From Bacteroidales bacterium (GTDB lineage Bacteria; Bacteroidota; Bacteroidia; Bacteroidales; JAFGXI01), in contig DAOVTE010000004.1 of the NCBI GenBank assembly GCA_030627705.1, positions 1 to 35,954 on the forward strand: a stretch of DNA of 35,954 bases, read 5' to 3'. Numbering within the stretch: position 1 is the stretch's first letter; each line of letters begins with the position of its first letter. The position numbers were made by a program, and so were the translations under genes. The notes beneath the pieces are model-generated. The model worked only from the letters and a program-made list of their open reading frames with translations. It was not told the DNA's origin and did not search any database. Of this stretch, positions 17,648 to 25,928 are shown piece after piece.

Positions 17648-18277
17648 ATGGAAATAATAACTGTAATTATTGCCGACGATCACGAAATATTTAGAAAAGG
17701 ATTAAGAACTGTTCTAAACGAAATTCCTTTTATTAAAGTTGTGGCAGAGTCTTCTAACGGATATGAATTAATTAAAGAAATGAAATCAAATCCTGCCGAG
17801 ATAATATTAATGGATATTAAGATGCCCATAATTGATGGCATAGAAGCCACAAAAAAAGTAATTAAAAAATATCCAGGAACACGAGTAATTGCATTAACAA
17901 TGCACGAAGAAATAAGTTATTTTAATAAAATGATAGATGCAGGCGCAACTGGGTTTCTTCTAAAAAAAACAAATAGAGCACAACTAGAAAAAGCAATAAT
18001 TGCAATATATAACGACGAAACTTTTTTCTCAGAAGAATTTATAATTAGTAAAAATAAAACTACACCAAAAAAAGCAAGTATAATTATTTCCGAAAGAGAA
18101 AAACAAGTTCTAGAACTTATTTGCAAAGGATATTCTAATGTCGAAATTGCTATAGAGCTAGGTATTAGCAAAAGAACTGTCGATGGCCACCGCTCTAGAT
18201 TATTCGATAAAACAGGAGCAAAGAACTCTCCAAATCTTGTGCTATTTGCAATTAAGAATAACTTAATAATTGCGTAA
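17648..18277 (+). CDS. NarL/LuxR-family response regulator
   Basis: A 209-residue regulator: a receiver (1-120) with D10/D11, phospho-acceptor D56 in ILMDIKMP and the KKT segment in place of the usual K-P near 105-107, then a LuxR-type helix-turn-helix (about 140-205; ISEREKQVLELICKGYSNVEIA, SKRTVDGHRSRLFDKTG). It is the only regulator in the 16.6-27 kb block with a DNA-binding domain. It is cotranscribed with the PAS kinase. Target genes are unknown; the nearby hydrogenase operon is a reasonable guess only. Confidence 0.93.
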   Translation: MEIITVIIADDHEIFRKGLRTVLNEIPFIKVVAESSNGYELIKEMKSNPAEIILMDIKMPIIDGIEATKKVIKKYPGTRVIALTMHEEISYFNKMIDAGATGFLLKKTNRAQLEKAIIAIYNDETFFSEEFIISKNKTTPKKASIIISEREKQVLELICKGYSNVEIAIELGISKRTVDGHRSRLFDKTGAKNSPNLVLFAIKNNLIIA

Positions 18278-18336
18278 GAATTTTTTTTTAGTTATAAATA
18301 ATTGGCAAAGCTTAAGAATAATTCATAAATATATTC

Positions 18337-18414
18337 GTGTAAACCAATAAATAAAGGGGTTAATTATCATATAAAAAAGTAATATATACAGGTGTAAAAT
18401 ACCCAATAAATAAA
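18337..18414 (+). repeat. Direct repeat GTGTAAA(N0/4)CCAATAAATAAA
   Basis: GTGTAAA followed directly by CCAATAAATAAA occurs at 18337-18355. The same two blocks separated by four bases occur at 18392-18414. The 55-60 bp spacing is near five to six helical turns, so the copies could be binding sites for one regulator, but AT-rich chance similarity is possible. Confidence 0.4.
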
Positions 18415-18607
18415 AAAAGTAAAACTTTATTAATTATTTTTAATTTTATGTCTACACTGGTTTAGTGTGTTAAGTTTATGTGTGAGTTATCTGCACAAAT
18501 AAAAACTTACAAACAACGCTTTGTTTCTTATTGTTATTATCATATTAGGGTATTTAGACCTAATCTTCTATTTGTATTATCACTCTACCACAGTTCTATA
18601 CGTGTCT

Positions 18608-18615
18608 TAACTTTG
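18608..18615 (+). promoter_or_regulatory. Candidate -7 box (TAACTTTG) for the stand-alone receiver gene
   Basis: TAACTTTG is a full TAnnTTTG match 51 nt before the ATG at 18667. The nearest upstream TTTG is 33 nt away, too far for a normal -33 element, so expression may depend on an activator or another sigma factor. Confidence 0.4.
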
Positions 18616-18666
18616 TCGTATTAATTTTACTAAAACAAAAAACAAATAATTTTAAATATATTTATC

Positions 18667-19158
18667 ATGAAAACAGCAAAAAGAATTTTAATTGTAGACG
18701 ACGATACTGATATCATAAACGTAGTTAGAACAATTTTAGAAAATGAAAATTACGAAGTTTTCGAAGCAAACGGAAAAGAAGAAGCTCTTAAACTTTTAGA
18801 AACTCTTAAACCTAACCTTGCAATTCTAGATGTAATGATGAATACTCAATACGAAGGATTCGAGTTAGCAGAAGAAATTAAAACGAACCACAAAGAAATA
18901 CCTGTTGTAATGCAAACTTCTATAGAGGTGTTTAATTCTCCAGATGCCGATGCTATGGGATACGCACGTGCTTATAGAAACCAAATGAAAGACAAAAATA
19001 TGGAAGTGCTACTTGTTCAAAATACAATCTCTTGCAATGCAGGAATAGATTACCGAAACGAAGAAGGAAAAATAATTTGGTTACCAATAGATGGATTTAT
19101 TCGCAAACCTGTAAAAGCAAAAAACTTATTAGAAACGATTAATAAAATTGTAAGATAA
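18667..19158 (+). CDS. Stand-alone response regulator receiver with a large insertion
   Basis: A 163-residue protein that is a receiver only, with no output domain. Residues 11-13 (DDD), phospho-acceptor D55 in LAILDVMM, T84 in VMQTS and K147 in FIRKPVK form the usual active site. Between T84 and K147 there are about 62 residues, where an ordinary receiver has about 20. The extra segment contains MGYARAYRNQMKDKN and VQNTISCNAGIDYR, including the single Cys123. It resembles the receiver at 25523 in the stretch KPNLAI-D-MM-x5-GF, which suggests common ancestry. It sits 132 nt before hydC, so it may be linked to the hydrogenase system. Confidence 0.85.
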   Translation: MKTAKRILIVDDDTDIINVVRTILENENYEVFEANGKEEALKLLETLKPNLAILDVMMNTQYEGFELAEEIKTNHKEIPVVMQTSIEVFNSPDADAMGYARAYRNQMKDKNMEVLLVQNTISCNAGIDYRNEEGKIIWLPIDGFIRKPVKAKNLLETINKIVR

Positions 19159-19201
19159 AAATAACTCATAATATGTGTTTTAATACTTAACCACATATAA
19201 A

Positions 19202-19254
19202 AGGCTGTTTCGAAAGCCATTGTAACATATAATTTGCAATACCTAGAGCAGCCT
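19202..19254 (+). promoter_or_regulatory. Possible alternative-pairing leader before hydC
   Basis: AGGCTG (19202-19207) can pair with CAGCCT (19249-19254), while its GGCT core can instead pair with the nearer AGCC (19215-19218) around TTTCGA. A poor promoter-like TATAATTTG lies between. Either an attenuator-like structure or an operator is possible; the stems are short. Confidence 0.2.
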
Positions 19255-19290
19255 AATTTCTTAATAAAATATAAATAATTATCAAAAGGG

Positions 19291-19755
19291 ATGGAAAAAG
19301 TAAAAGAAATATTACAAAACTATTCAAGTGAAGGAAGAGAAAATTTGATTCCTATTTTACAAGATATACAAGATAATAATGGGTGGTTATCAGAAGGTTC
19401 TATAATCGAAGTTGGCAACCATTTAAATTTACCAGTAAGTAAAATTTATGGCGTTGCAACTTTTTACAATCAGTTTAGTTTTCAGCCAAAAGGAAAATAT
19501 CACGTTCAGGTTTGTAGAGGTACAGCCTGCCACGTTTTAGGCTCAGCTTCAGTATTAAAAGAATTAGAAAGTACATTAAAAATTAAACCCGACCAAACTT
19601 CAAAAGATGGACTTTTTAGTTTAGAGATTGTTGCCTGTATAGGTGCGTGTGGATTAGCTCCTGTAATATCAATAAATGGAGAATTTCACGCAAAAATTAC
19701 CTCAGATTCTATTAAACAAATAATCGATAATTATAAACAACAACAAAACAATTAA
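19291..19755 (+). CDS. hydC: HydC-like [2Fe-2S] subunit (NuoE family) of bifurcating [FeFe] hydrogenase
   Basis: A 154-residue NuoE-like protein with a helical N-terminus and a thioredoxin-like [2Fe-2S] domain. The cluster ligands are C75 and C80 in CRGTACHVLGS and C116 and C120 in CIGACGLAP. VSKIYGVATFYNQF (near 49-62) is a family signature. In HydABC enzymes this subunit passes electrons between the flavin subunit and the hydrogenase subunit. The stop is 2 nt from hydB, and hydA follows, which fixes the role as hydrogenase rather than complex I. Confidence 0.92.
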   Translation: MEKVKEILQNYSSEGRENLIPILQDIQDNNGWLSEGSIIEVGNHLNLPVSKIYGVATFYNQFSFQPKGKYHVQVCRGTACHVLGSASVLKELESTLKIKPDQTSKDGLFSLEIVACIGACGLAPVISINGEFHAKITSDSIKQIIDNYKQQQNN

Positions 19756-19757
19756 TT

Positions 19758-21695
19758 ATGTCAGAATTTATAAAATATAAAGAATTTATTATAGATAATG
19801 TTTTAATTAATTCTAAAAATAATAACGAAGAATATAAACACAAAATAAATATTCTAAAAAGAGAAATAGTATACAAACCAATTATTTTTATAGGAACAGG
19901 AACTTGCGGTTTAGGTGCAGGTGCAGGAAAAACATTAAATGTAGTAAAGCAATATATAGAAGAAAATAAAATTGATGCCCAAATAATAGAAACCGGCTGT
20001 ATAGGATTATGTTCTGCCGAACCATTAATGGATATTCAATTACCAAATAAGAACAGAATATCATTCGATAATGTTACCCAAGACAAAGTTGTAGATATAC
20101 TAAATAATATATTTAAATATAATAATAAGCAAGAGGCTTTATGTCAGTTTCCGTCAGAAAATAACGAAAGTTGGGAAGATGTAATTCCTATAAATGAGAT
20201 ACCATTTTTTAAACCTCAAAAACGAATTGTTCTTAAAAATTGTGGAATTATTAATCCTATAAGCATAGAAGAATATATTGCAAATGGAGGATACAAAAAT
20301 TACATTAAAGTTATAAATAATGATAAGCCATTAGAGATTTGTGATATAATAGAAAAAAGTGGTTTACGAGGTAGAGGTGGCGGAGGTTTTTCTACGGGAA
20401 AAAAATGGAAATTTGCACTAAATACACCCAGTAATCAACGATATTTAATTTGCAATGCAGACGAAGGTGATCCTGGTGCATTTATGGATAGAGCTGTAAT
20501 AGAGGGCGATCCGCACAAGCTTATAGAAGGAATGGCAATTTCTGCCTTTGCAATTGGAGCAACAAAATCATATGTATATATCCGTGCAGAATATCCTTTA
20601 GCTATAGAAAGACTTAAAATTGCAATGCAACAAGCTAAAGATTATGGTCTGGTAGGAGAAAATATTTTTGGTTCAGGAATAAATTTTGAAATAAAAATAA
20701 AAAAAGGAGCAGGCGCATTTGTTTGCGGCGAAGAAACAGCCCTTATTCACAGCATAGAAGGTAAAAGAGGAATGCCACGCCCTCGTCCTCCATTCCCTGC
20801 AACAAGCGGATTATTTGGCAAACCTACAATTATCAATAATGTAGAAAGCCTTTCTAATATTGCCGCAATTATAGAAAATGGCAAGGATTGGTTTGCATCA
20901 ATAGGAACAGAAAATAGTAAAGGAACAAAAGTATTTGCCTTATCTGGAAAAATCTCGCTTACAGGATTAGTAGAAATCCCAATGGGAACAACAGTAAGAG
21001 AGGTGCTTTTTGATATTGCAGGTGGCATTCCAAATAATAAAAAATTTAAATCTGTACAAATTGGAGGGCCTTCGGGAGGATGTATTACCGAAGAAAATCT
21101 AGACATACCAATAGATTACGATTCGCTTCTAGAAGTTGGTGCAATGATGGGTTCTGGCGGTTTAGTTGTAATGGACGAAGATACTTGTATGGTAGATGTC
21201 GCAAAATTCTTTATGGATTTTATCCAACGAGAAAGCTGCGGTAAATGTATTCCTTGCAGAGAAGGAACTCGCAGAATGCTAGAAATATTAGAAGACATTA
21301 CAAAAAAACCAGCAAACGGGGATTCTCACGATGCCTTAAAAAGATTTAAAGGAATAACTCAACTGGAGAAACTAGGAAAAGTAATAGGCGAAACATCTTT
21401 ATGTGGATTAGGTCAAACCGCACCAAACCCTGTTTTAAGTACGTTAAAATGGTTTCGTAACGAATACGAAGAACATATCTTCGAGCGTAAATGTTCGGCA
21501 GGAGTTTGTACTGATTTAAGAGTTTTTACAATAGATGTAGATAAATGTACAGGATGTACAATTTGTGCAAGAAAATGTCCGACAGATGCAATAATTGGAG
21601 CTAAGAAAACTCCTCATTTTATTGTAGACGACAAATGTATATCGTGTGGAACTTGTGACGAAGTGTGTAAATTCGATGCAATTTTAATAAACTAA
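19758..21695 (+). CDS. hydB: HydB-like NAD(H)- and FMN-binding subunit (NuoF family)
   Basis: A 645-residue flavoprotein. The N-terminal thioredoxin-like [2Fe-2S] domain shows C50, C81 and C85, only three obvious ligands. The NuoF core has the FMN/NADH glycine loop GLRGRGGGGFSTGKKW (202-217), CNADEGDPGAF (232-242), and GAGAFVCGEETALI (317-330). An SLBB domain follows, then the [4Fe-4S] ligands C494, C497 and C500 in SCGKCIPC, with C549 region TSLCG. The C-terminal extension holds C579/C584 and two ferredoxin clusters (C597-C607, C627-C637). This architecture is typical of electron-bifurcating HydB, where NAD(H) chemistry is coupled with ferredoxin. It is coupled to hydC by a 2-nt gap. Confidence 0.93.
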   Translation: MSEFIKYKEFIIDNVLINSKNNNEEYKHKINILKREIVYKPIIFIGTGTCGLGAGAGKTLNVVKQYIEENKIDAQIIETGCIGLCSAEPLMDIQLPNKNRISFDNVTQDKVVDILNNIFKYNNKQEALCQFPSENNESWEDVIPINEIPFFKPQKRIVLKNCGIINPISIEEYIANGGYKNYIKVINNDKPLEICDIIEKSGLRGRGGGGFSTGKKWKFALNTPSNQRYLICNADEGDPGAFMDRAVIEGDPHKLIEGMAISAFAIGATKSYVYIRAEYPLAIERLKIAMQQAKDYGLVGENIFGSGINFEIKIKKGAGAFVCGEETALIHSIEGKRGMPRPRPPFPATSGLFGKPTIINNVESLSNIAAIIENGKDWFASIGTENSKGTKVFALSGKISLTGLVEIPMGTTVREVLFDIAGGIPNNKKFKSVQIGGPSGGCITEENLDIPIDYDSLLEVGAMMGSGGLVVMDEDTCMVDVAKFFMDFIQRESCGKCIPCREGTRRMLEILEDITKKPANGDSHDALKRFKGITQLEKLGKVIGETSLCGLGQTAPNPVLSTLKWFRNEYEEHIFERKCSAGVCTDLRVFTIDVDKCTGCTICARKCPTDAIIGAKKTPHFIVDDKCISCGTCDEVCKFDAILIN

Positions 21696-21744
21696 ATTTA
21701 TATCAAGTTGGTTAATTTATTTGTATCAACAAAAATTATAAGAA

Positions 21745-23463
21745 ATGAAAATATCAATAAATAATATAATTCACGAGGCAGAAAAACAAGAAACAATACT
21801 AGATATCTTGAACAGAAACGGTATTAAGGTTCCAACTCTATGCCATATAAAAGATATGTTTCCATCTGGAGCTTGCCGTATGTGTTTAGTCGAAGATACA
21901 ATATCAGGTAAATTAATTACCTCGTGTTCTTCTGTAGCTACAGAGAATATGAAAATACAAACACACTCGCCAAGAGTAACTGAAGCACGAAAAACAATTG
22001 TAGAATTATTATTGTCTAATCACCCAGACGACTGTTTATATTGCGTAAGAAATAAAAATTGTGAGCTACAGAACCTTTCAGAAGAACTTTGTGTTACCGA
22101 AAGAAGAATTAGAGGCAATAAAAATTCACTGTCAATAGATAGAGCAAGTTCTAGTATTGTTCGCGATCAAGAAAAATGTATTTTATGTGGTAGATGCGTT
22201 CGAGTTTGCGAAGAAGTAATTGGAGTTTCTTGCATAGATTTTATTAATAGAGGTAGCAAATCTATAGTTGGCACAGCTTTTAATAAAGGATTAAATGTTT
22301 CTAGTTGTGTAAATTGTGGACAATGTATAATGGTTTGTCCGACAGGTGCATTAACCGAGAAAAATCATTTTTCCGAAATAAAAATAGCATTACAAGATCC
22401 AAGTAAAACAGTTGTAATACAATATGCTCCATCTATATCTGTTTCGCTTGCCGAAGAATTTAATATGAAACCAGGCAAAGATATTAATGGAAATATTAAT
22501 GCAGCATTACGAAAATTAGGTTTCGATTTTGTTTTCGATACAACTTTTGGTGCAGACTTAACAATAATGGAAGAGTCATCGGAACTTATTCAACGTATTA
22601 CAAACAAAGAAACTTTGCCAATGATTACAAGTTGTTGTCCAGGTTGGGTTAAATACGCCGAAGAATTTTATCCGGAAATGATAAAACATATTTCTTCTTG
22701 CAAATCGCCTCAACAAATGACAGGCGCAATGATAAAAAGTTACTTTGCAGAAAAAGAAAATCTAAAACCTAAAGATATTTATTCTGTTTCTATAATGCCT
22801 TGTACAGCAAAAAAATTCGAAGGACAAAGAGAAGAAATGACTCAAAAAGGAATAAGCGATGTAGATGCAATTCTTACAACCAGAGAGTTTGTAAAGTTTA
22901 TTAATATGTTCGGAATAGATTTAGAAAAACTACAACCAGAACTTACCGATTCCCCTTTAGGAACAAGAACATCAGCAGGCAAAATATTTGGAACAACAGG
23001 TGGTGTTGCCGAAGCAGCATTGCGTACAGCCTACTTTAAGCTTACAGGTAAAGAGTTAATGGAATTTAAAATTAATGATGTTCGTGGATTAGATAACCGA
23101 AAAGAAACTAAAATAAAGATTGGTGATTTAGAATTGGGTGTTGCAGTTGTAAACGGATTAGGAAACGCAAAAAAATTACTAGAAGAAATAAAAGCAGGCA
23201 GAAAAGATATACATTTTATAGAAGTAATGGCTTGCCCTGGTGGATGCGTAGGCGGTGGTGGTCAGCCAATAAATATGGATACAGAGGCTATAAAAATTAG
23301 AGCAAAATCGCTTTATAATATCGACGATAATGCATCTATAAGAGTTTCGCATAAAAATCCAGATGTAGTTGCTTTGTACACCGAGTTTTTAGGCGAACCA
23401 TTAAGTCATAAATCTCATAAATTATTGCACACATCTTACAATATGAGAAAAGTTATTTTATAG
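21745..23463 (+). CDS. hydA: [FeFe] hydrogenase catalytic subunit HydA (group A3-like)
   Basis: A 572-residue catalytic subunit for H2 production or oxidation. Order of domains: plant-type [2Fe-2S] (C33, C44, C47, C61), His-ligated cluster motif (H93, C97, C100, C106), two ferredoxin [4Fe-4S] clusters (C145-C155 and C188-C198), then the H-cluster domain with intact motifs TSCCPGW (C297 proton relay, C298 ligand), MPCTAKKFE (C353) and EVMACPGGCVGGGG (C497, C501). With hydC and hydB this forms a trimeric, probably bifurcating enzyme (HydABC). It lacks the extra C-terminal domain some homologues have. No maturation genes are next to it. Confidence 0.95.
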   Translation: MKISINNIIHEAEKQETILDILNRNGIKVPTLCHIKDMFPSGACRMCLVEDTISGKLITSCSSVATENMKIQTHSPRVTEARKTIVELLLSNHPDDCLYCVRNKNCELQNLSEELCVTERRIRGNKNSLSIDRASSSIVRDQEKCILCGRCVRVCEEVIGVSCIDFINRGSKSIVGTAFNKGLNVSSCVNCGQCIMVCPTGALTEKNHFSEIKIALQDPSKTVVIQYAPSISVSLAEEFNMKPGKDINGNINAALRKLGFDFVFDTTFGADLTIMEESSELIQRITNKETLPMITSCCPGWVKYAEEFYPEMIKHISSCKSPQQMTGAMIKSYFAEKENLKPKDIYSVSIMPCTAKKFEGQREEMTQKGISDVDAILTTREFVKFINMFGIDLEKLQPELTDSPLGTRTSAGKIFGTTGGVAEAALRTAYFKLTGKELMEFKINDVRGLDNRKETKIKIGDLELGVAVVNGLGNAKKLLEEIKAGRKDIHFIEVMACPGGCVGGGGQPINMDTEAIKIRAKSLYNIDDNASIRVSHKNPDVVALYTEFLGEPLSHKSHKLLHTSYNMRKVIL

Positions 23464-23478
23464 CAATATATAATAATC

Positions 23479-23486
23479 TAAATTTG
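23479..23486 (+). promoter_or_regulatory. Candidate internal promoter (TAAATTTG) before the sensory hydrogenase-kinase
   Basis: TAAATTTG fits TAnnTTTG, 39 nt before the ATG at 23526. TTTA at 23457-23460, 18 nt upstream, could be a weak -33 element. It would let the sensor genes be expressed apart from hydCBA. Confidence 0.35.
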
Positions 23487-23525
23487 CATTGATTTAAATA
23501 TTTATCAATTTTTTAAAAAAAAATA

Positions 23526-25511
23526 ATGCCTAAATTTTCGAGCGAAAACCCTCTTGTATATACTATAAAAAATTTGTGTAAGGTTTGCTATACCTGCGTT
23601 AGAGAATGTCCTGTAAAGGCAATAAAAATAGACAATGGTCAGGCAGAAGTTATACAAGAAAGGTGTATTGCTTGCGGAAACTGCATACAAGTTTGTAGTC
23701 AAGGTGCTAAAGTTTTTTTTAATTCTACCGATAATGTTTTTGATATAATTAAGTCGGAAGAAAAAACCATTGCTTGTATTGCTCCAAGTTTCCCTGCAGA
23801 ATTTAACGAAATAGATAATTACAAGCAATTAGTTGGAATGATGAGGGAAATTGGTTTCGATTATGTAACCGAAGTTTCGTTCGGAGCCGATTTAGTAGCA
23901 AGAGAATATAAACATATTTTTGATAATAATAAATCAACACCAATTATTACATCGGATTGCCCTGCTATAGTTTATTATATAGAGCATTATCATCCGGAAA
24001 TTGCAAATTCGTTAGCTCCGATATTATCTCCAGCAATGGCTATGGCAAAGGTTGTAAGAAAAAAATATGGAGCAAACACAAAAGTAATTTTTATTGGACC
24101 TTGTGTAGCAAAAAAAGCAGAGTCAGATTATTTCGATGAGGTAATAACCTTTACAGAACTAAAACAAATGTTTGTATCGCAGAATATAAATCACGCAAAT
24201 GTTAAAGAATCGCAGTTCGATGGACCACACTCAGGAAAAGGAGCAATTTTTCCTGTAAATCACGGATTATTAAAAAGCATAAATAAAACCGAAGGTTTCG
24301 AAGCAGGACAAGTTATTACAGCAGAGGGTAAAAAGAAATTTAAAGAAGCTGTTAAAGAATTTAAGCAAGGAGCTTTAAAAACACAGCATTTAGAATTACT
24401 AAGTTGCGATGGTTGTATTCAGGGTCCAGGTATGACAGATAAAGGAAATTTATACGCAAAACGTAAAAATATTTTTATGTATGTTAAATCTAAATTAGAA
24501 ACATTAGATGAAGAAACATGGCAAAAAGATATGCAGTTTTTTAGCGATATAGATTTATCTAGAAATTTCGAAATTATAGATAGAAGGTTAATAAAACCCG
24601 ACGAAAAACAAATTGCTGCGCTTTTAATTAAAATGGGAAAAACTAGCCCTAATGATTTATTAAATTGCGGAACTTGTGGTTACGATACTTGCAACGAGCA
24701 CGCAATTGCTGTGCTTCAAGGTCTTGCTGAACAAGAAATGTGTTTGCCATTTACAATAGAGGAATTGCATAAATCTATTAAGGATTTAAGTGTCTCGAAT
24801 AAAATTTTGGCAGATACTCGCCAAGCTTTAAAACAATCGGAGAAGCTCGCAAGTATGGGACAGGTTTCTGCAGGTATTGCTCACGAATTAAATAATCCGT
24901 TGGGAATTATTACCTTATATAGCAGTGCTTTAAAAGACGACTTAGATGTAAAAAGTGAGGTTTATCAAGACATTAAAATTATTGACGAACAAGCGGAAAG
25001 ATGTAAAAACATAGTTGGTGGATTGCTAAATTTTGCACGAAAAAATAAAGTTCAACTTTCCGATTCAAATATTACAAAACTTATAGAACATAGCTTCGAT
25101 TCTATTCTTAAACCTAAAAATATTACAATCAATTTTATAAATAATATAGAAAATAATATAGTGAAATTAGATTACGACCAAATGATGCAAGTAATAACTA
25201 ATTTAGAGAAAAATGCAATAGAAGCTATGCCAAACGGAGGAAGATTGCTTGTAGAATTATCAGAAACAATCAAAAATGTAGAGATAAAAATTTCTGATAA
25301 TGGAACAGGAATCTCACAAGAAAATTTAGAAAAAATATTCACTCCATTTTTTACAACCAAAATAGTAGGAAAAGGAACAGGTCTGGGCTTATCGCTAGTA
25401 TACGGCATAATTAAAATGCACAAAGCAAAAATTAATGTAAAGTCTAACGATAAACCAGAAAAAGGAGAAACAGGAACAACATTTTTAATTACAATACCAA
25501 AAGATTTATAA
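23526..25511 (+). CDS. Sensory [FeFe] hydrogenase fused to a histidine kinase (HydS-like, group C1 type)
   Basis: A 661-residue fusion with no membrane segment. Order: two ferredoxin [4Fe-4S] clusters (C18, C21, C24, C28; C47, C50, C53, C57); an H-cluster domain (about 80-330) with altered motifs, TSDCPA (D144 in place of the proton-relay Cys, ligand C145 kept), GPCVAKKAE (C193), and SCDGCIQGPG (C294, C297; one residue shorter than CPGGC); a small Fe-S domain C381, C384, C389, C406; and a HisKA/HATPase kinase (H453 in GIAHELNNPLG, N563, DNGTG 591-595, GKGTGLGL 615-622). No PAS domain is evident. The family is known to sense H2 and signal through the kinase; that this one does so is inference. 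It follows hydA by 62 nt and precedes a receiver by 11 nt. Confidence 0.9.
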   Translation: MPKFSSENPLVYTIKNLCKVCYTCVRECPVKAIKIDNGQAEVIQERCIACGNCIQVCSQGAKVFFNSTDNVFDIIKSEEKTIACIAPSFPAEFNEIDNYKQLVGMMREIGFDYVTEVSFGADLVAREYKHIFDNNKSTPIITSDCPAIVYYIEHYHPEIANSLAPILSPAMAMAKVVRKKYGANTKVIFIGPCVAKKAESDYFDEVITFTELKQMFVSQNINHANVKESQFDGPHSGKGAIFPVNHGLLKSINKTEGFEAGQVITAEGKKKFKEAVKEFKQGALKTQHLELLSCDGCIQGPGMTDKGNLYAKRKNIFMYVKSKLETLDEETWQKDMQFFSDIDLSRNFEIIDRRLIKPDEKQIAALLIKMGKTSPNDLLNCGTCGYDTCNEHAIAVLQGLAEQEMCLPFTIEELHKSIKDLSVSNKILADTRQALKQSEKLASMGQVSAGIAHELNNPLGIITLYSSALKDDLDVKSEVYQDIKIIDEQAERCKNIVGGLLNFARKNKVQLSDSNITKLIEHSFDSILKPKNITINFINNIENNIVKLDYDQMMQVITNLEKNAIEAMPNGGRLLVELSETIKNVEIKISDNGTGISQENLEKIFTPFFTTKIVGKGTGLGLSLVYGIIKMHKAKINVKSNDKPEKGETGTTFLITIPKDL

Positions 25512-25522
25512 TACCTAGAAAT

Positions 25523-25918
25523 ATGGAAAACAAAGATATTACAATTTTAATTGCAGACGACGATTACGATTATCTAAACCAAATGGACTTTCATTTAAAA
25601 AAATTTGGATTTAAAACTATATTGGCAAATAGCCAAAAAGAATGTGAAGAAATTATTGAAACAACAAAGCCAAATTTGGCAATTTTCGATTTAATGATGG
25701 AAAACGACGATAGTGGTTTTATTTTATCATATAAATTAAAAAAGAAATATCCAGACGTTCCTGTAATTCTTGCAAGTGCAGTTTCATCGGTAACAGGATA
25801 CATATTCGAGCAAGAAAACACAGATGAACAAAACTGGATAAAAGCCGACAAGTTTCTAGAAAAAGGAATACGACCAGATCAATTACACAGAGAAATAAAT
25901 AAATTATTAGAATTGTAA
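25523..25918 (+). CDS. Stand-alone receiver, likely partner of the hydrogenase-kinase
   Basis: A 131-residue receiver-only protein with D12-D14, phospho-acceptor D56 in LAIFDLMMEND, and K114 followed by Gly instead of the usual Pro. The region after the fourth strand (SAVSSVTGYIFEQENTDEQNW) is somewhat long, as in the receiver at 18667. No output domain is present, so it may shuttle phosphate or bind another protein. It starts 11 nt after the kinase fusion and 10 nt before the next gene, so it is part of the same transcript. Confidence 0.9.
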   Translation: MENKDITILIADDDYDYLNQMDFHLKKFGFKTILANSQKECEEIIETTKPNLAIFDLMMENDDSGFILSYKLKKKYPDVPVILASAVSSVTGYIFEQENTDEQNWIKADKFLEKGIRPDQLHREINKLLEL

Positions 25919-25928
25919 AACAAGTATT

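Larger units (their letters stand above)
18278..18666. other. 389-bp AT-rich non-coding region before the receiver gene
   Basis: No gene was found. The region carries a direct repeat (18337-18414), a 6-bp inverted repeat ATTAGG/CCTAAT (18544-18564), a 5-bp inverted repeat ACACT/AGTGT (18454-18468), and a TAACTTTG box (18608-18615). It is the largest gap in the signalling block and is the likely control region for the genes downstream. Confidence 0.5.

Noticed and set aside
20747-21298. Open frames antisense to hydB
   Set aside because: They follow the codon pattern of the sense gene and have no start context or recognisable domain.
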